Assembly: GCA_020632715.1 (NCBI GenBank)
Contig: JACKFA010000003.1
Span: 372,001-436,000 of the forward strand
Direction: 5' to 3'
Source: Deltaproteobacteria bacterium
GTDB taxonomy: Bacteria; Myxococcota_A; UBA9042; PHBI01
Length of the DNA: 64,000 nucleotides
Below, piece by piece: positions 44,151-54,747 of the stretch. Position numbers and translations under genes: made by a program. The notes beneath the pieces were generated by a model. That model was not told the origin of the DNA. It did no database searches and saw only the letters and a list, made by a program, of their open reading frames with translations. How positions within the stretch are numbered: position 1 is the stretch's first letter; every line of letters begins with the position of its first letter.

Positions 44151-44174
44151 AGCCCCGCCGGTGACGACGGGGCT
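44151..44174 (-). terminator. stem-loop terminator candidate
   Basis: AGCCCCG and CGGGGCT form a 7-bp stem with a 10-nt loop, 30 bp after the stop of the helical-repeat gene on the minus strand. Confidence 0.55.
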
Positions 44175-44203
44175 CCCGAGCTGCCTCACGCAGCTCTCGT
44201 CGG

Positions 44204-44794
44204 TCAGAGCCCGGCGGTGAGGACCCGCTGAGCGAGGCGCGCCGTGCGCGCGTCCGCGTGCCGCCCGGTGTCCGCGAGCACGCCGCGGACCGCGTCCGAC
44301 GGCGGGAAGTGCGCGAGGGCGCCTACGACCGCGTGGCGGACGACCGGGCTCGGGTGCTCGAGGAGCCGCTTCGCCGCCTCGAGGCCGCGCGCGCCGTAGG
44401 CCGGGAGCCACACCGTCGCCACCGAGACGAGCGCCGGATCGCCGCTCGCGATCGCCGCCTCGAGCTGCTCGAGCGCCCGCGGGTCGCTCGTCTGCGCCAC
44501 GAGCGAGAGCGCGACCGCGGCGAGCTCGCTCTCGCCGTCCTTCGCGACGTCGAGGAGCTGGTCCTCGAACCCGGCGCCGCCGACGTCCTGGACGAGCCGG
44601 AGCGCCATCGCGACGTCGCGCGGCGAGTCGCTCTCGAGCATGGTCGCGACCGCGTGCGTCGCGGCGCGCCACGCCGGCTCGACGAGGGTGTGCGTCGGCG
44701 CCGCCGCGCTCGCCGTCCCGGCGAACCCGCAGAGCCCGATCCCCGCCATCACGATCCGCCCCAGGAGGGTCTTGGTCTTGCGTTGCCCGCTCAC
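44204..44794 (-). CDS. exported HEAT-repeat-like protein
   Basis: 196 aa from GTG 44794. A signal peptide (to about AAAP, residue 33) is followed by an all-helical chain with HEAT-like repeats (VAMALRLVQDVGG, AAVALSLVAQT, VVRHAVVGALAHF). Such repeats mediate protein-protein contacts in the periplasm. No partner is evident; it is monocistronic between two hairpins. Confidence 0.78.
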   Translation of the reverse strand: MSGQRKTKTLLGRIVMAGIGLCGFAGTASAAAPTHTLVEPAWRAATHAVATMLESDSPRDVAMALRLVQDVGGAGFEDQLLDVAKDGESELAAVALSLVAQTSDPRALEQLEAAIASGDPALVSVATVWLPAYGARGLEAAKRLLEHPSPVVRHAVVGALAHFPPSDAVRGVLADTGRHADARTARLAQRVLTAGL

Positions 44795-44908
44795 GTCTCA
44801 CCTCGCGTGCGCCCGGTCGAACCCGGTCCGTGTCACGTGAGGCTCAATCGGTCAGGCGGAGCGCTTCCTTGAGCGAAAACGCCGCGCGCCGCTGCCCTCG
44901 CGGCCGAG

Positions 44909-44941
44909 CGCCCGCCGCGCGGGCGGACGCTCCCGGGAGCG
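44909..44941 (-). terminator. tandem palindromes after tpx
   Basis: CGCCCGC-CGC-GCGGGCG (44909-44925) and the perfect palindrome CGCTCCCGGGAGCG (44928-44941) lie just after the tpx stop on the minus strand. Confidence 0.5.
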
Positions 44942-44949
44942 CGCGGACC

Positions 44950-45450
44950 TCAGCCGCGGAGCGCGGCCAGCGCGGCGTCGTAGTTCGGCTCCTGCACGAT
45001 CTCCGGCACCTGCTCGGTGTAGAGGACCGTGTCGTCGGCGTCGAGCACGACGATCGCGCGCGAGAGCAGCCCGCGCATCCCGCCGTTCGCGATCGTGACG
45101 CCCCAGTCCGCGCCGAAGCTGCTGCGGAACGCCGACAGCGTCGCGACGTTGTCGATGCCCTCGGCGCCGCAGAAGCGGTTCAGCGCGAACGGCAGGTCGA
45201 CGCTCACGTTCAGGACGGCGACCCCGTCGAGCTCGGCGGCGCGCTGGTTGAACGTGCGCACGCTCGTCGCGCAGACGCCCGTGTCGATGCTCGGGAAGAT
45301 CGAGATGACCTTCTTCTTGCCCGCGTAGTCCGCGAGCGTCACGTCCTTCAGGTCGCGCCCCGTGAGCGTCATCGCGGGCGCCTTCGCGCCGACCGCCGGG
45401 AGCTGCCCGCTCGTCTCGATCTCGTTGCCCTTGAGGGTGATCTTCGTCAT
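44950..45450 (-). CDS. tpx: thiol peroxidase
   Basis: 166 aa, atypical 2-Cys peroxiredoxin. Peroxidatic C60 in SIDTGVCATSVRTFN and resolving C94 in NRFCGAEG are at the family positions, with the full conserved length. Reduces lipid hydroperoxides using thioredoxin. ATG start 45450; convergent or co-directional neighbours do not suggest an operon. Confidence 0.97.
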   Translation of the reverse strand: MTKITLKGNEIETSGQLPAVGAKAPAMTLTGRDLKDVTLADYAGKKKVISIFPSIDTGVCATSVRTFNQRAAELDGVAVLNVSVDLPFALNRFCGAEGIDNVATLSAFRSSFGADWGVTIANGGMRGLLSRAIVVLDADDTVLYTEQVPEIVQEPNYDAALAALRG

Positions 45451-45559
45451 CGGATTGCCTCGTCTCGTGCTGGGAAGATGAGCCTTCGTCCTTCGTCGCC
45501 TGCTACCGCGCCCGTCGCGCCACGCGGCGCGGGCGGAGCGTCGTCTCGCGCCGCCGACG

Positions 45560-45579
45560 CCGCCACGACGCCGTGGCGG
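45560..45579 (-). terminator. stem-loop terminator candidate after tpm
   Basis: CCGCCACG-ACGC-CGTGGCGG, an 8-bp stem, 14 bp beyond the tpm stop on the minus strand. Confidence 0.55.
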
Positions 45580-45592
45580 GGCGGCACCTCAC

Positions 45593-46246
45593 TCAGTGCT
45601 TCGTGATGAGCCACACCGTGGCCATCGCCTGGCCGCCGCCGGCCGCGACCGCCGCGGGCCGCTCCGTGCTCGTCTCGCGCGCGAGCACGCGCACGTCGCA
45701 GGTCGCGCCGTAGTAGGCGCGGACCTCGTCGTCCGGCACCGAGAACGGCGGCCCGCTCGCGAGCCCCTGGTCGTACGTCGTCGTGACGAGCAGGATCCGC
45801 CCGCCCGGCGGCATCAGCGAGAGCAGGTGCGCCGCGTAGCGCGGCCGCGTCTCCGGCGGGAGCGCGATCATCGACGCGCGGTCGAACACCCGCTGGATGG
45901 GCCCCGTGTGCGCGAGCGTGACCGCGTGGAAGTCGCTGCAGAGGAGCGTGACGCCGTCGCTCCGGAGAGCCGGCACGCCGCTCACGGAGAGCGCCTCCGG
46001 GGTGATGCCGCGCTCGGCGAAGTAGTCGCGCACCGCCGTCTCGACGAACTCGACGCCGACGACGTGCTCGAAGCGCTCCGACAGCCACGTGAGGTCCACG
46101 GTCTTCCCGCAGAGCGGCACGAGCACGCCGGAGGCGTTCGGGCTCTCGAGGTGATCGGCGAAGCGGAGGAGGTGCCGGTTCGGCGCCGTGTCGTGGAAGC
46201 CGATGTGGCCCGTGTCCCAGCGCTCCTTCCAGAACTTGAACTCCAT
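45593..46246 (-). CDS. tpm: thiopurine S-methyltransferase family protein
   Basis: 217 aa. Residues WKERWDTGHIGFH (about 6-18), VPLCGKTVDLTWLSERFEHVVGVEFVETAV (about 43-72) and VFDRASMIALPPETR follow the TPMT family exactly. Bacterial homologues methylate selenium, tellurium or thiol compounds. ATG 46246 is chosen because the family starts at this Trp-rich segment. Nearby Ter-related genes are some 15 kb away, so a shared tellurium role is speculative. Confidence 0.93.
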   Translation of the reverse strand: MEFKFWKERWDTGHIGFHDTAPNRHLLRFADHLESPNASGVLVPLCGKTVDLTWLSERFEHVVGVEFVETAVRDYFAERGITPEALSVSGVPALRSDGVTLLCSDFHAVTLAHTGPIQRVFDRASMIALPPETRPRYAAHLLSLMPPGGRILLVTTTYDQGLASGPPFSVPDDEVRAYYGATCDVRVLARETSTERPAAVAAGGGQAMATVWLITKH

Positions 46247-46331
46247 CCCCACCCCGCCGGCTGGCCGCGTCGCCCGTGGGTCGTACCACACCCCGCGGGG
46301 CCCGGGTAGCGGGAGCCGACGCGCGCAGGGC

Positions 46332-46358
46332 TTGACGCGCGCCCCGCGACTCCCTAAT
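46332..46358 (+). promoter_or_regulatory. weak sigma-70-like promoter upstream of the rhomboid gene
   Basis: TTGACG (46332-46337) and CCTAAT (46353-46358), 15-bp spacer. A second TTGACG lies at 46364-46369. Confidence 0.3.
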
Positions 46359-46386
46359 CGCTCTTGACGTGCCTCCCGCGCCCGAC

Positions 46387-47502
46387 ATGACCGACGCCAC
46401 CCGCGCGCTGTCGAGCCCCACCTCGATGGGGCAGACGCAGCACCTCGTGAAGCTCGACGGCGCCTGCGTCGCCGCCGTCTGCTGGGAGGGGCTGCCCTAC
46501 TACCTCCGGAGCGTCTGGGGCTCCCGCGCGGAGGCCGCGCGCCCCGAGCGCCTCAGGAGCTACCTCGAGAGCGACGCCTCGCCGGTCGCCCTCGCGCTGG
46601 CCGCCCGGAGCGCCCGCCTCGACGACTCCCTCCGCGACCTCGCCCGCCGCCGCCTCGGCGCGCTCGGCGTCCTGCCGGCCGCCCTCGAGCGCCTCGAGCG
46701 CCACTTCGCGCGCCTCCTCCGGAGCTCGCGGAGCCGCCTCCTGACCCACCTCTCCGTCGCCGAGCGCGCCGACCCCGAGCTCGACCGCCTCGACCTCCTC
46801 GCCGAGATCGTCGCCCTCCGCGACGCCCAGGCCGACGTGCAGGCCGAGCGCTCCCTCGCGCGCGCCTTCCGCGCCATGTTCGTCACGCGCGACCCGTTCG
46901 TCGTGTGGATCATCGTGTGCCTCTCGTTCGCGTCGTTCATCGCGTTCTCGAAGAGCGGCTCACCGGGCGCCCAGGCCCTCTACAACGACCTCTCCCTCGA
47001 GCCCGGGCTCGCGCGCCCCTGGACCCTCTTCACCTACGTCTTCCTGCACCAGCTCGACGACTGGCGGCACGTGACGCTCAACATGCTCGCGCTCGCGCTC
47101 GTCGGGCAGGTGCTCGAGCAGGTCCTCGGCCACTGGCGCTTCCTCGGCGTCTTCTTCCTCGCCGCCCTCGGCGCCGGCCTCGTGAGCGTCTTCACGAAGG
47201 GGCTCCTCGACATCCCCTTCGCCACGGTCGGCGCGAGCGGTGCGGTCGCCGCGCTCGCCGGCATGGCGCTCTTCCTCGGGCTCTCGTTCCAGAGCCGCTA
47301 CGGGCGGATCCCGCTCCGCTACACGACGAGCACCCTCATCGGCGGCGTCATCCTCGTCTCGAACATCCTCCTGTCCGCGACCTCGATGAACTACGGCGTC
47401 GACCACGGCGCCCACCTCGGCGGGCTCGTCGTCGGGATCCTCCTCGGCGTCGCGCGCCGCCCCGCGCTCTTCCGCCGCGCCGACCTCCGCTTCGGGCGCT
47501 GA
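46387..47502 (+). CDS. rhomboid family intramembrane serine protease
   Basis: 371 aa from ATG 46387; a GTG at 46369 is possible. The soluble N-terminal half (about 1-165) is helical. The membrane half has HVTLNMLALALVG (the HxxxN motif), GASG with nucleophile Ser284 and DHGAHLGGLVVG with catalytic His343, so the catalytic dyad is intact. A long cytosolic extension is unusual for bacterial rhomboids and is unassigned. Convergent with the sigma-54 activator gene. Confidence 0.92.
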   Translation: MTDATRALSSPTSMGQTQHLVKLDGACVAAVCWEGLPYYLRSVWGSRAEAARPERLRSYLESDASPVALALAARSARLDDSLRDLARRRLGALGVLPAALERLERHFARLLRSSRSRLLTHLSVAERADPELDRLDLLAEIVALRDAQADVQAERSLARAFRAMFVTRDPFVVWIIVCLSFASFIAFSKSGSPGAQALYNDLSLEPGLARPWTLFTYVFLHQLDDWRHVTLNMLALALVGQVLEQVLGHWRFLGVFFLAALGAGLVSVFTKGLLDIPFATVGASGAVAALAGMALFLGLSFQSRYGRIPLRYTTSTLIGGVILVSNILLSATSMNYGVDHGAHLGGLVVGILLGVARRPALFRRADLRFGR

Positions 47503-47509
47503 GGGGGCC

Positions 47510-49138
<1,629 letters not shown>

Positions 49139-49179
49139 GGTCCGAGACGATACACGACCGCCGCGAGGCGGGCGATCCG

Positions 49180-49210
49180 CGACCGTCGCGCGACGGTCGG
49201 GCGACGGTCG
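49180..49210. promoter_or_regulatory. palindromic enhancer (candidate UAS of the FHA-EBP)
   Basis: Perfect 20-bp palindrome CGACCGTCGCGCGACGGTCG at 49180-49199, followed by a third half-site GCGACGGTCG at 49201-49210. It is centred about 115 bp upstream of the -24 element, the normal distance for an enhancer bound by a sigma-54 activator, and 42 bp upstream of the activator's own start. Confidence 0.7.
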
Positions 49211-49303
49211 CCGCGCGCCGGCGACCCCCTACGCGCCTGCGTCCCCGCGGCGCGCGCCCCGGCGCCCTCCGACTTGTCGGGCTTTCGCTCGGAACGCCGG
49301 GGC

Positions 49304-49319
49304 TGGTACACCGGTTGCT
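49304..49319 (+). promoter_or_regulatory. sigma-54 (-24/-12) promoter
   Basis: TGGTACACCGGTTGCT matches TGGYACR-N4-TTGCW fully, with GG (49305-49306) and GC (49317-49318) separated by ten bases. It points at the gene starting at 49391. Confidence 0.75.
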
Positions 49320-49390
49320 AACCCCCACGTGAGGCGGCGCGCCGCCGCCCCCCGTTGCCCAGCGCCGCCGCGCGAGGAGCCGCCGAGACC

Positions 49391-52309
49391 ATGCGCCGCC
49401 AAGCCGCCCGCGCCGTGACGTCGCCCCGCCGCCCCTCCTGCGCGGTCTGGGGCGCCCTCGCCGTGCCTCTGGCGCTGCTGTTCGGGCTCGGCGCCACCCC
49501 GGCGCGCGCCGAGGGCGGCGTCCGCTACACGACCGTCTTCGAGGAGCTCGAGGGCGACGCGCCCCGCGCGAGCTCCGCGGCCGAGCTCGCCGCGATCGAG
49601 GCGATGCGGCGGGCGGGCGTCGTCTTCATCGACGAGGCGCAGGCCCGGCGGATCCGCTCCGTGAACGACGCCGGCGCCCTCGTCACGGGGCAGGTGAGCC
49701 CGGTCATCACCCCCGCGGACGCCGACGTGCTCATCGCCGCGCGCTGCCGCCTCTCTCCCGTCACGAGCGCGCTCACGAGCGGCACCGCCTACCGCTACGA
49801 GGCGCGCCTCGAGGCGAAGGTCATCGACGTCGGCACCGGGCAGGTCCTCGGCGCCCACTTCGCCGCGGGTCAGAGCCGCCTCCGCTTCTCCCCCGACCAG
49901 GCCCTCGAGGAGGCCGCGCGCGACGCCGGACAGAAGCTCGCCGCCGAGCTCCTCGCGGCGCGACCCGCGCCGGACGCCGACCGCGTCGAGCTCACCGTGC
50001 GGGGGCTGCCCAACGTGACCGCCGGGCAGCGCGTCGTCGCCGGGGTGCGCGCCGTCCCGGGCGTCGTGAGCGCGACCGTGCTGAGCCAGAACCCGAGCCT
50101 CATGGTCGTCGACGTCCGCGCCCCCGGCCGCGCCGCGCCGGACCTCGCCGTCGCGCTCGACGCGGCGCGCGGGCTCGGCCTCGTCGCGACCGGCTTCTCG
50201 GCGCGCCGGGTCGTCTGCGACTACAGCGCGGAGGCGGCGGCGGCCTTCGACGTCGTGCTCACGCCGTTCGAGGCCCGCGCCGCGCGGGCGGGCGACGGGT
50301 GGCTCGCGACGGCGCTCCCGGAGATCGTCGGCGCGGCGCTCGAGAACCGCGCCTTCGTGACCCTCCGCGGCGGCGGCCCGAGGCCGCTCCCCGCGGCGCC
50401 CGCGGCCTGGCCGAAGGCGCTCGCCGCGCGCGGCGCGACGCCGAAGGCGACGCTCGTCGTCGCCGGCAGCTACACCCGCGACAACGACGGGGGCGTCGCG
50501 GTCACCGTGCGCGTCCGGGCCGGGCAGGGCGGGGCGGTCGTCCTGACCGACCAGCTCGCGTGCCCGGACCTCGCGTGCGTCGCGAGGCTCGGCGACCACC
50601 TGGGCGAGTCGCTCATGCCGGCCCTGCTCGCGAAGCGTCACCTGTTCGCCGACGCCGTCCCCGCCGGGCTCGCCGCGGCGCCGGAGCCGCCGCGCGCGCT
50701 GTCGATCACGCCGCCCGCGGGGCGCGCGATCTTCCCGGCGCTCTACCGTCCGGACGCCCCCGGCTGGACCGCGACCGTGAAGAACGAGGGGGCGGCGCCG
50801 GTGACCGCCGTCGTCCTGCGCGCGAGCCTGAGCGGGCTCACGCCGAACCCGGTCGATCAGGTCGTCGGCGACCTCGCGCCCGGCGAGGCGAGGGAGGTCC
50901 CGGTGCGGCTCGTGCTCGACGGCGGCGCGCTCTCGCGGCGCGACCGCACGGCGGCGGAGACGCTGACGCTCACGGTCGACTACCGCGTCGGGGAGCTCGC
51001 CGGGCGGGAGAGCCGGTCGGCGGCCGTGATGGTCTTCGACAGGAGCGCGCTCTCGTGGACGGACCCGGACAGCGTCGCGGCGTTCGTGCGGCCGCGCTCG
51101 GACGCCGTGCAGGCCGTCGCGCGCGCCGTCGCCCACGCGGCCCCCGCCGACGCCGACCCGATCACGCTCGGCGGTGCGCTCTTCGCCGCGCTCGGCGCGC
51201 TCGATCTCCGCTACCAGCGGGATCCGGCGAGCCCCTTCTCGGCCGAGGCCACGAACGACTACCTCCAGCTCCCCGAGGAGACCCTCGCGCGGAAGAGCGG
51301 CGACTGCGACGACCTCGCGGTGCTCTACGCGTCGCTCGCCGAGGCCCTCGACCTGCCGGCCGCGCTCCTCGTCACGCCGGACCACGTCCTCGTCGCGGTG
51401 TCGACCGGGGTGCCGGCCCGAAACCGCGGCGCGCCCTACGTCATCGACGGTGAGCGGCGCCTCCTCGAGCATGACGGCGTCGCGTGGCTCCCGCTCGAGA
51501 CGACCCTCCTCGGGGCGAGCGTCGCCGACGCGTGGGACGCGGGCGCGAAGGTCGTCGCGGAGAAGCGCGCGGCGCTGAGGGTCGTGGTCATCCGCGACGC
51601 CTGGAAGACGGCGCCGCCGACCGGGCTCGACGCCGGGGCCACGCCGCCCGCGCTCGACGCGGCGCGGCTCACGGAGCGCGTGCAGCGCGCGCTCGCGGAC
51701 TTCGAGGGCGAGCGGAAGCGCGCGGTCGACGCTGCGCTCGCTCGAGTCGGCGCGGGCGGCGGGCCGGGAGCCCTGCTCGAGCGCGCGGTGATGCTCGTGC
51801 TCGCGGGGCGGCTCGACGAGGCGCGCGCGCTCCTCGAGAAGCTCGAGGGCGACGCCGCGATGCGCCGCGCGGCCCTCAACAACATCGGCAACGTCGAGCT
51901 CCTCGCGGGGCGCCTCGCCGAGGCGCGGGGCGCGTACGACGCCGCCCTGAAGCTCGAGCCGAGCGACGCGCGCGTGCACCTGAACGCCGCCATCGCCGCC
52001 TGGCTCGCGGGGGACGAGGCGGCCTTCGACGAGCACCTCGTCGGCTGCCTCACGAACGGCGGCGACGACCTCGTGGTCGCGCTGTCGCGCGCCGCCGTCG
52101 GGGGGGCCGCGGGGACGCGCGGGGCCGCCGCGCGCGGGCCGGCGCTGCGCGGGATCGACGGCGACATCGCCCGGGCGCTCGCCCGCCGCGGTCGCCCGGC
52201 GCCAACAGGGCTCCGCGCGGCGCCGACGCCGAGCAGGACGCGCGCGAGCGACGCCCGCGGCGGGCGGCCCGACGCGCTCGGCCACCAGCTCTGCTGGCTC
52301 CTCCGGTGA
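49391..52309 (+). CDS. periplasmic transglutaminase-like protein with TPR tail
   Basis: 972 aa. A signal peptide (to about TPARA, residue 40) is followed by two domains of unknown fold (about 45-410), a beta-sandwich (about 440-560), a transglutaminase-like domain with Cys639 (KSGDCDDLAVLYASL) and His665 (VTPDHVLVAV), and a TPR-like region (about 790-890). Such proteins are periplasmic proteases or crosslinkers in secreted-protein systems; which is inference. A sigma-54 promoter precedes it, and the thioredoxin gene overlaps its stop. Confidence 0.86.
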   Translation: MRRQAARAVTSPRRPSCAVWGALAVPLALLFGLGATPARAEGGVRYTTVFEELEGDAPRASSAAELAAIEAMRRAGVVFIDEAQARRIRSVNDAGALVTGQVSPVITPADADVLIAARCRLSPVTSALTSGTAYRYEARLEAKVIDVGTGQVLGAHFAAGQSRLRFSPDQALEEAARDAGQKLAAELLAARPAPDADRVELTVRGLPNVTAGQRVVAGVRAVPGVVSATVLSQNPSLMVVDVRAPGRAAPDLAVALDAARGLGLVATGFSARRVVCDYSAEAAAAFDVVLTPFEARAARAGDGWLATALPEIVGAALENRAFVTLRGGGPRPLPAAPAAWPKALAARGATPKATLVVAGSYTRDNDGGVAVTVRVRAGQGGAVVLTDQLACPDLACVARLGDHLGESLMPALLAKRHLFADAVPAGLAAAPEPPRALSITPPAGRAIFPALYRPDAPGWTATVKNEGAAPVTAVVLRASLSGLTPNPVDQVVGDLAPGEAREVPVRLVLDGGALSRRDRTAAETLTLTVDYRVGELAGRESRSAAVMVFDRSALSWTDPDSVAAFVRPRSDAVQAVARAVAHAAPADADPITLGGALFAALGALDLRYQRDPASPFSAEATNDYLQLPEETLARKSGDCDDLAVLYASLAEALDLPAALLVTPDHVLVAVSTGVPARNRGAPYVIDGERRLLEHDGVAWLPLETTLLGASVADAWDAGAKVVAEKRAALRVVVIRDAWKTAPPTGLDAGATPPALDAARLTERVQRALADFEGERKRAVDAALARVGAGGGPGALLERAVMLVLAGRLDEARALLEKLEGDAAMRRAALNNIGNVELLAGRLAEARGAYDAALKLEPSDARVHLNAAIAAWLAGDEAAFDEHLVGCLTNGGDDLVVALSRAAVGGAAGTRGAAARGPALRGIDGDIARALARRGRPAPTGLRAAPTPSRTRASDARGGRPDALGHQLCWLLR

Positions 52310-52907
52310 GGGCGCGCGCCCTCAGCGTGGCGGCTTGCCTCGCCGCGGCGCTCCTCGCGCTCGGGGCCGCGCCGACGCCCCCGCCGGGGAGCCGCCCGCA
52401 CCTCCGGGGAAGCTCGCCGTCGGCGCGCCCGCGCCGCGCTTCACGCTCCCGGTCGCGAACGCCGACGCCGTCGGCCTCGAGGCGCTCTCGACGCGGCGCT
52501 ACGTGGGGCCCGCGGCCAAGGAACCGAAGCGAGCCCTCCTCCTGTCGTTCGCGGCGTCCCACTGCGCGCCCTGCAAGAAGGAGCTGCCGCAGATCGACGC
52601 GCTCGCCCGGCGCTACGCCGATCGCGGCGTGCTCGCCGCCGTCGTCGCCGTCGACGACAGCGACGAGGGGCAGGCGGCCATGCTGCGCGTGGCCCGCGAG
52701 CTCGGCCTCGGGCTCCCGCTGCTCGTGGACGGCTACGGCATCGTCGGGCGCCGTTATGGCGCGGAGGTCCTGCCGCTCAACGTCGTCGTCGCCGCGGACG
52801 GCGCCGTCGCCTGGTTCGCGGCCGGGTACGCCGAGGAGAACCTCGCCGCCATGGCGAGCGCCCTCGAGCGGCTCGCGCCCTCGCGGAGCGAGCGGCGTAG
52901 CCCGTGA
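52306..52907 (+). CDS. periplasmic thioredoxin-like protein, frameshifted after its signal peptide
   Basis: From the GTG of a GTGA overlap at 52306 a signal peptide reads ARALSVAACLAAALLALGA, then breaks. The mature domain starts in the next frame at about 52385 (PAPRFTLPVANADA) and continues to the stop. The active site reads SHCAPCKK (CAPC), with a cis-Pro loop VLPLNVVV, of the TlpA type. One missing C in the run 52378-52382 would join the two parts. Without that fix only the internal frame (52335-52907) is open. Second gene of the sigma-54 unit. Confidence 0.75.
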
Positions 52908-52916
52908 ACGCGGTGG

Positions 52917-53421
52917 TCAGGGCGGCGGCGCCACGCGGAAGTGCAGGAAGCCGCGGGCGCGGCTCCCTCGGGCGGCGGGTAGCTCGCCGCCGCGACCTTG
53001 CCCTGCGCGCAGGCCGCGAACGCCGCGTTCTCCGGGTTCGCCACGCGGAAGGTGACCTTGCCGGCGCCGCTCCAGAGGACGACCGGCTGGAGCGTCCGCC
53101 GCGCCTTCTCGGTGAGGCGGTAGCAGCGCCGCAGCTCGGCGAGGAGCGAGCTCCCCACGGCGCGCGCGGCTGCGGGCTCCGCGCGCGTCACGCTCGCGAC
53201 GGGGGCGCTCGCCCGCGGAGGCGCGCTCGGCGCGCTGCTCACGGCGTCCGCGGCGATGATCGCGGCCGCGACGGGGCCCGCGGCGTCCCGCTCCTCGGCG
53301 ACGTCACCCGGCTCGGCGTCCGCGACCGCCTCCACGTCGGCGGGCGGCGCCTCGCGGACGTCGCGCACCGCGACCTCGAGCCCCGCCGTCGCGATCGGCG
53401 GGGCGACCGTCGTCACCACCA
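52917..53421 (-). other. out-of-frame C-terminal domain of the Ser/Thr kinase
   Basis: Immediately after the kinase stop, another frame reads VVVTTVAPPIATAGLEVAVRD and a Cys-containing domain (LLAELRRCYRLTEKARRTLQ ... GKVTFRVAN), and a third frame supplies a credible end (GFLHFRVAPPP, stop at 52917). Two one-base insertions, near 53422-53430 (a GC dinucleotide run) and 52955-52957 (a G run), restore a single protein of about 610 residues. Confidence 0.6.
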
Positions 53422-54747
53422 CGCGCGCGCGCTGTCGCCCGCCGCGGCCGGCGCGGGCCGCTCGCCGCCGGAGCCGCCGCGGAGCGCGTCGAGCACGATG
53501 AACGCGAGGAGCCCGGCGGCGAGGACCGCTGGGATCACCCAGCGCGCTCGCCGGGTGACCGGCGGCGCGACGGGTGGGGGCGCGGTCGGGAGGGGCGCGG
53601 CGGCGACCGGCTCCTCGCGCGCGCTCGGATCGGTCGGCGCCGAGGACGCGTCGCTCCCGCCGCGGTCGGTGTCCTCGAGCGTCTCCGCGAACGCCCGCTC
53701 GCGCGCCTCCACGGGCTGCGCGGTCGGCGGCGCGACCGCGGTCGCGACCACGGCGGCGACCGGCTCCTCGCCCACCGGCACGGCGGTGAGCGCGGCGTAG
53801 AGGGCGTCTGCGGAGGGGTAGCGCTCCTCCGGCGTCTTCGCGAGGCAGCGCCGGATGATCGCGTCGAGCGCGGCCACCGCGGGCGACGCGCCGAGGCGCG
53901 GAACGAGGCTCGGCGGCGCCTCGCTCAGGTGCTTGAACATGAGCGCGACGCGCGTCGTGGCCTCGAACGGCAGCGCGTCGGTCATCAGCTCGAAGAGCGT
54001 GGCGCCGAGCGCGTAGAGGTCGGCCGCCGGCCCGATCTCGCGCCCGTCGATCTGCTCGGGGCTCATGTAGGCGATGGAGCCGAGCGTCGAGCCGGTCGAC
54101 GTGAGGTCGGTCGACGCGTCGTCGAGGAGCTTCGCGATCCCGAAGTCGAGCACCTTCACGTGCGGCTCCCCCGACGGGAGCCGCTCGAGCACGAGGTTCG
54201 CGGGCTTGATGTCGCGGTGCACGATGCCGGCGCCGTGCGCCTCCGAGAGCGAGCGGCACACGTGGAGCCCGACGAGCCGGGCGAGCGCCGGCGACAGCTT
54301 GCCCTCGAGCCGCAGCAGGCGGTCGAGCGGCGCGCCGTGGAGCCGCTCCATCGCGAGGTAGAGGTCGCCCGACGGGAGCTTCCCGCTGTCGAAGACCGTG
54401 AGCGTGTGCGGGCTCCGGAGCGACGCCGTCGCGCGCACCTCACGCAGGAAGCGCCGCTCGAGCCCGTCGCGGTTCGGCCCCGTCGGGTGGAGCGTCTTCA
54501 ACGCCACGTAGCGCGCCATCTGGAGCTGCCAGGCGAGGTAGACCACGCCCATGCCGCCCTCGCCGAGCACGTCGAGCAGGAGATAGCGCTCGCCCGCGAT
54601 GGTGCCGATGCGCGGGTCGCCGTCGGCCTCGCCGAGCGGGAGCAGCGGCTGCCCGTCGTCGTGACAGCGCGCGGCCGCCGGCGGCGGCTCGTAGCGCCGG
54701 AGGCACGTCGGGCAGACCGCGCGCCGCGGGAGCCCGGTCGCCGTCAC
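53413..54747 (-). CDS. eukaryotic-type Ser/Thr protein kinase (C-terminus out of frame)
   Basis: 444 aa in the open frame from GTG 54747. An N-terminal zinc-ribbon-like segment (CPTC ... RCHDDGQ) is followed by a complete kinase domain: GEGGMG (62-67), Lys84, HRDIKPAN (177-184), DFG (201-203), the APE-region MSPEQ and a C-lobe Arg. A Pro/Ala-rich linker and a transmembrane helix (about 403-422) follow. The frame stops at 53413 but continues downstream after a likely missing base, giving an extracytoplasmic domain. The GTG overlaps the previous stop by four bases. It is a likely phosphodonor for the FHA-EBP pathway nearby. Confidence 0.93.
   Translation of the reverse strand: MTATGLPRRAVCPTCLRRYEPPPAAARCHDDGQPLLPLGEADGDPRIGTIAGERYLLLDVLGEGGMGVVYLAWQLQMARYVALKTLHPTGPNRDGLERRFLREVRATASLRSPHTLTVFDSGKLPSGDLYLAMERLHGAPLDRLLRLEGKLSPALARLVGLHVCRSLSEAHGAGIVHRDIKPANLVLERLPSGEPHVKVLDFGIAKLLDDASTDLTSTGSTLGSIAYMSPEQIDGREIGPAADLYALGATLFELMTDALPFEATTRVALMFKHLSEAPPSLVPRLGASPAVAALDAIIRRCLAKTPEERYPSADALYAALTAVPVGEEPVAAVVATAVAPPTAQPVEARERAFAETLEDTDRGGSDASSAPTDPSAREEPVAAAPLPTAPPPVAPPVTRRARWVIPAVLAAGLLAFIVLDALRGGSGGERPAPAAAGDSARAWW

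Noticed and set aside
49229..52285. 1018-codon minus-strand open frame
   Set aside because: Antisense shadow of the transglutaminase-like gene, almost entirely Arg/Ala/Gly; typical of very GC-rich DNA.
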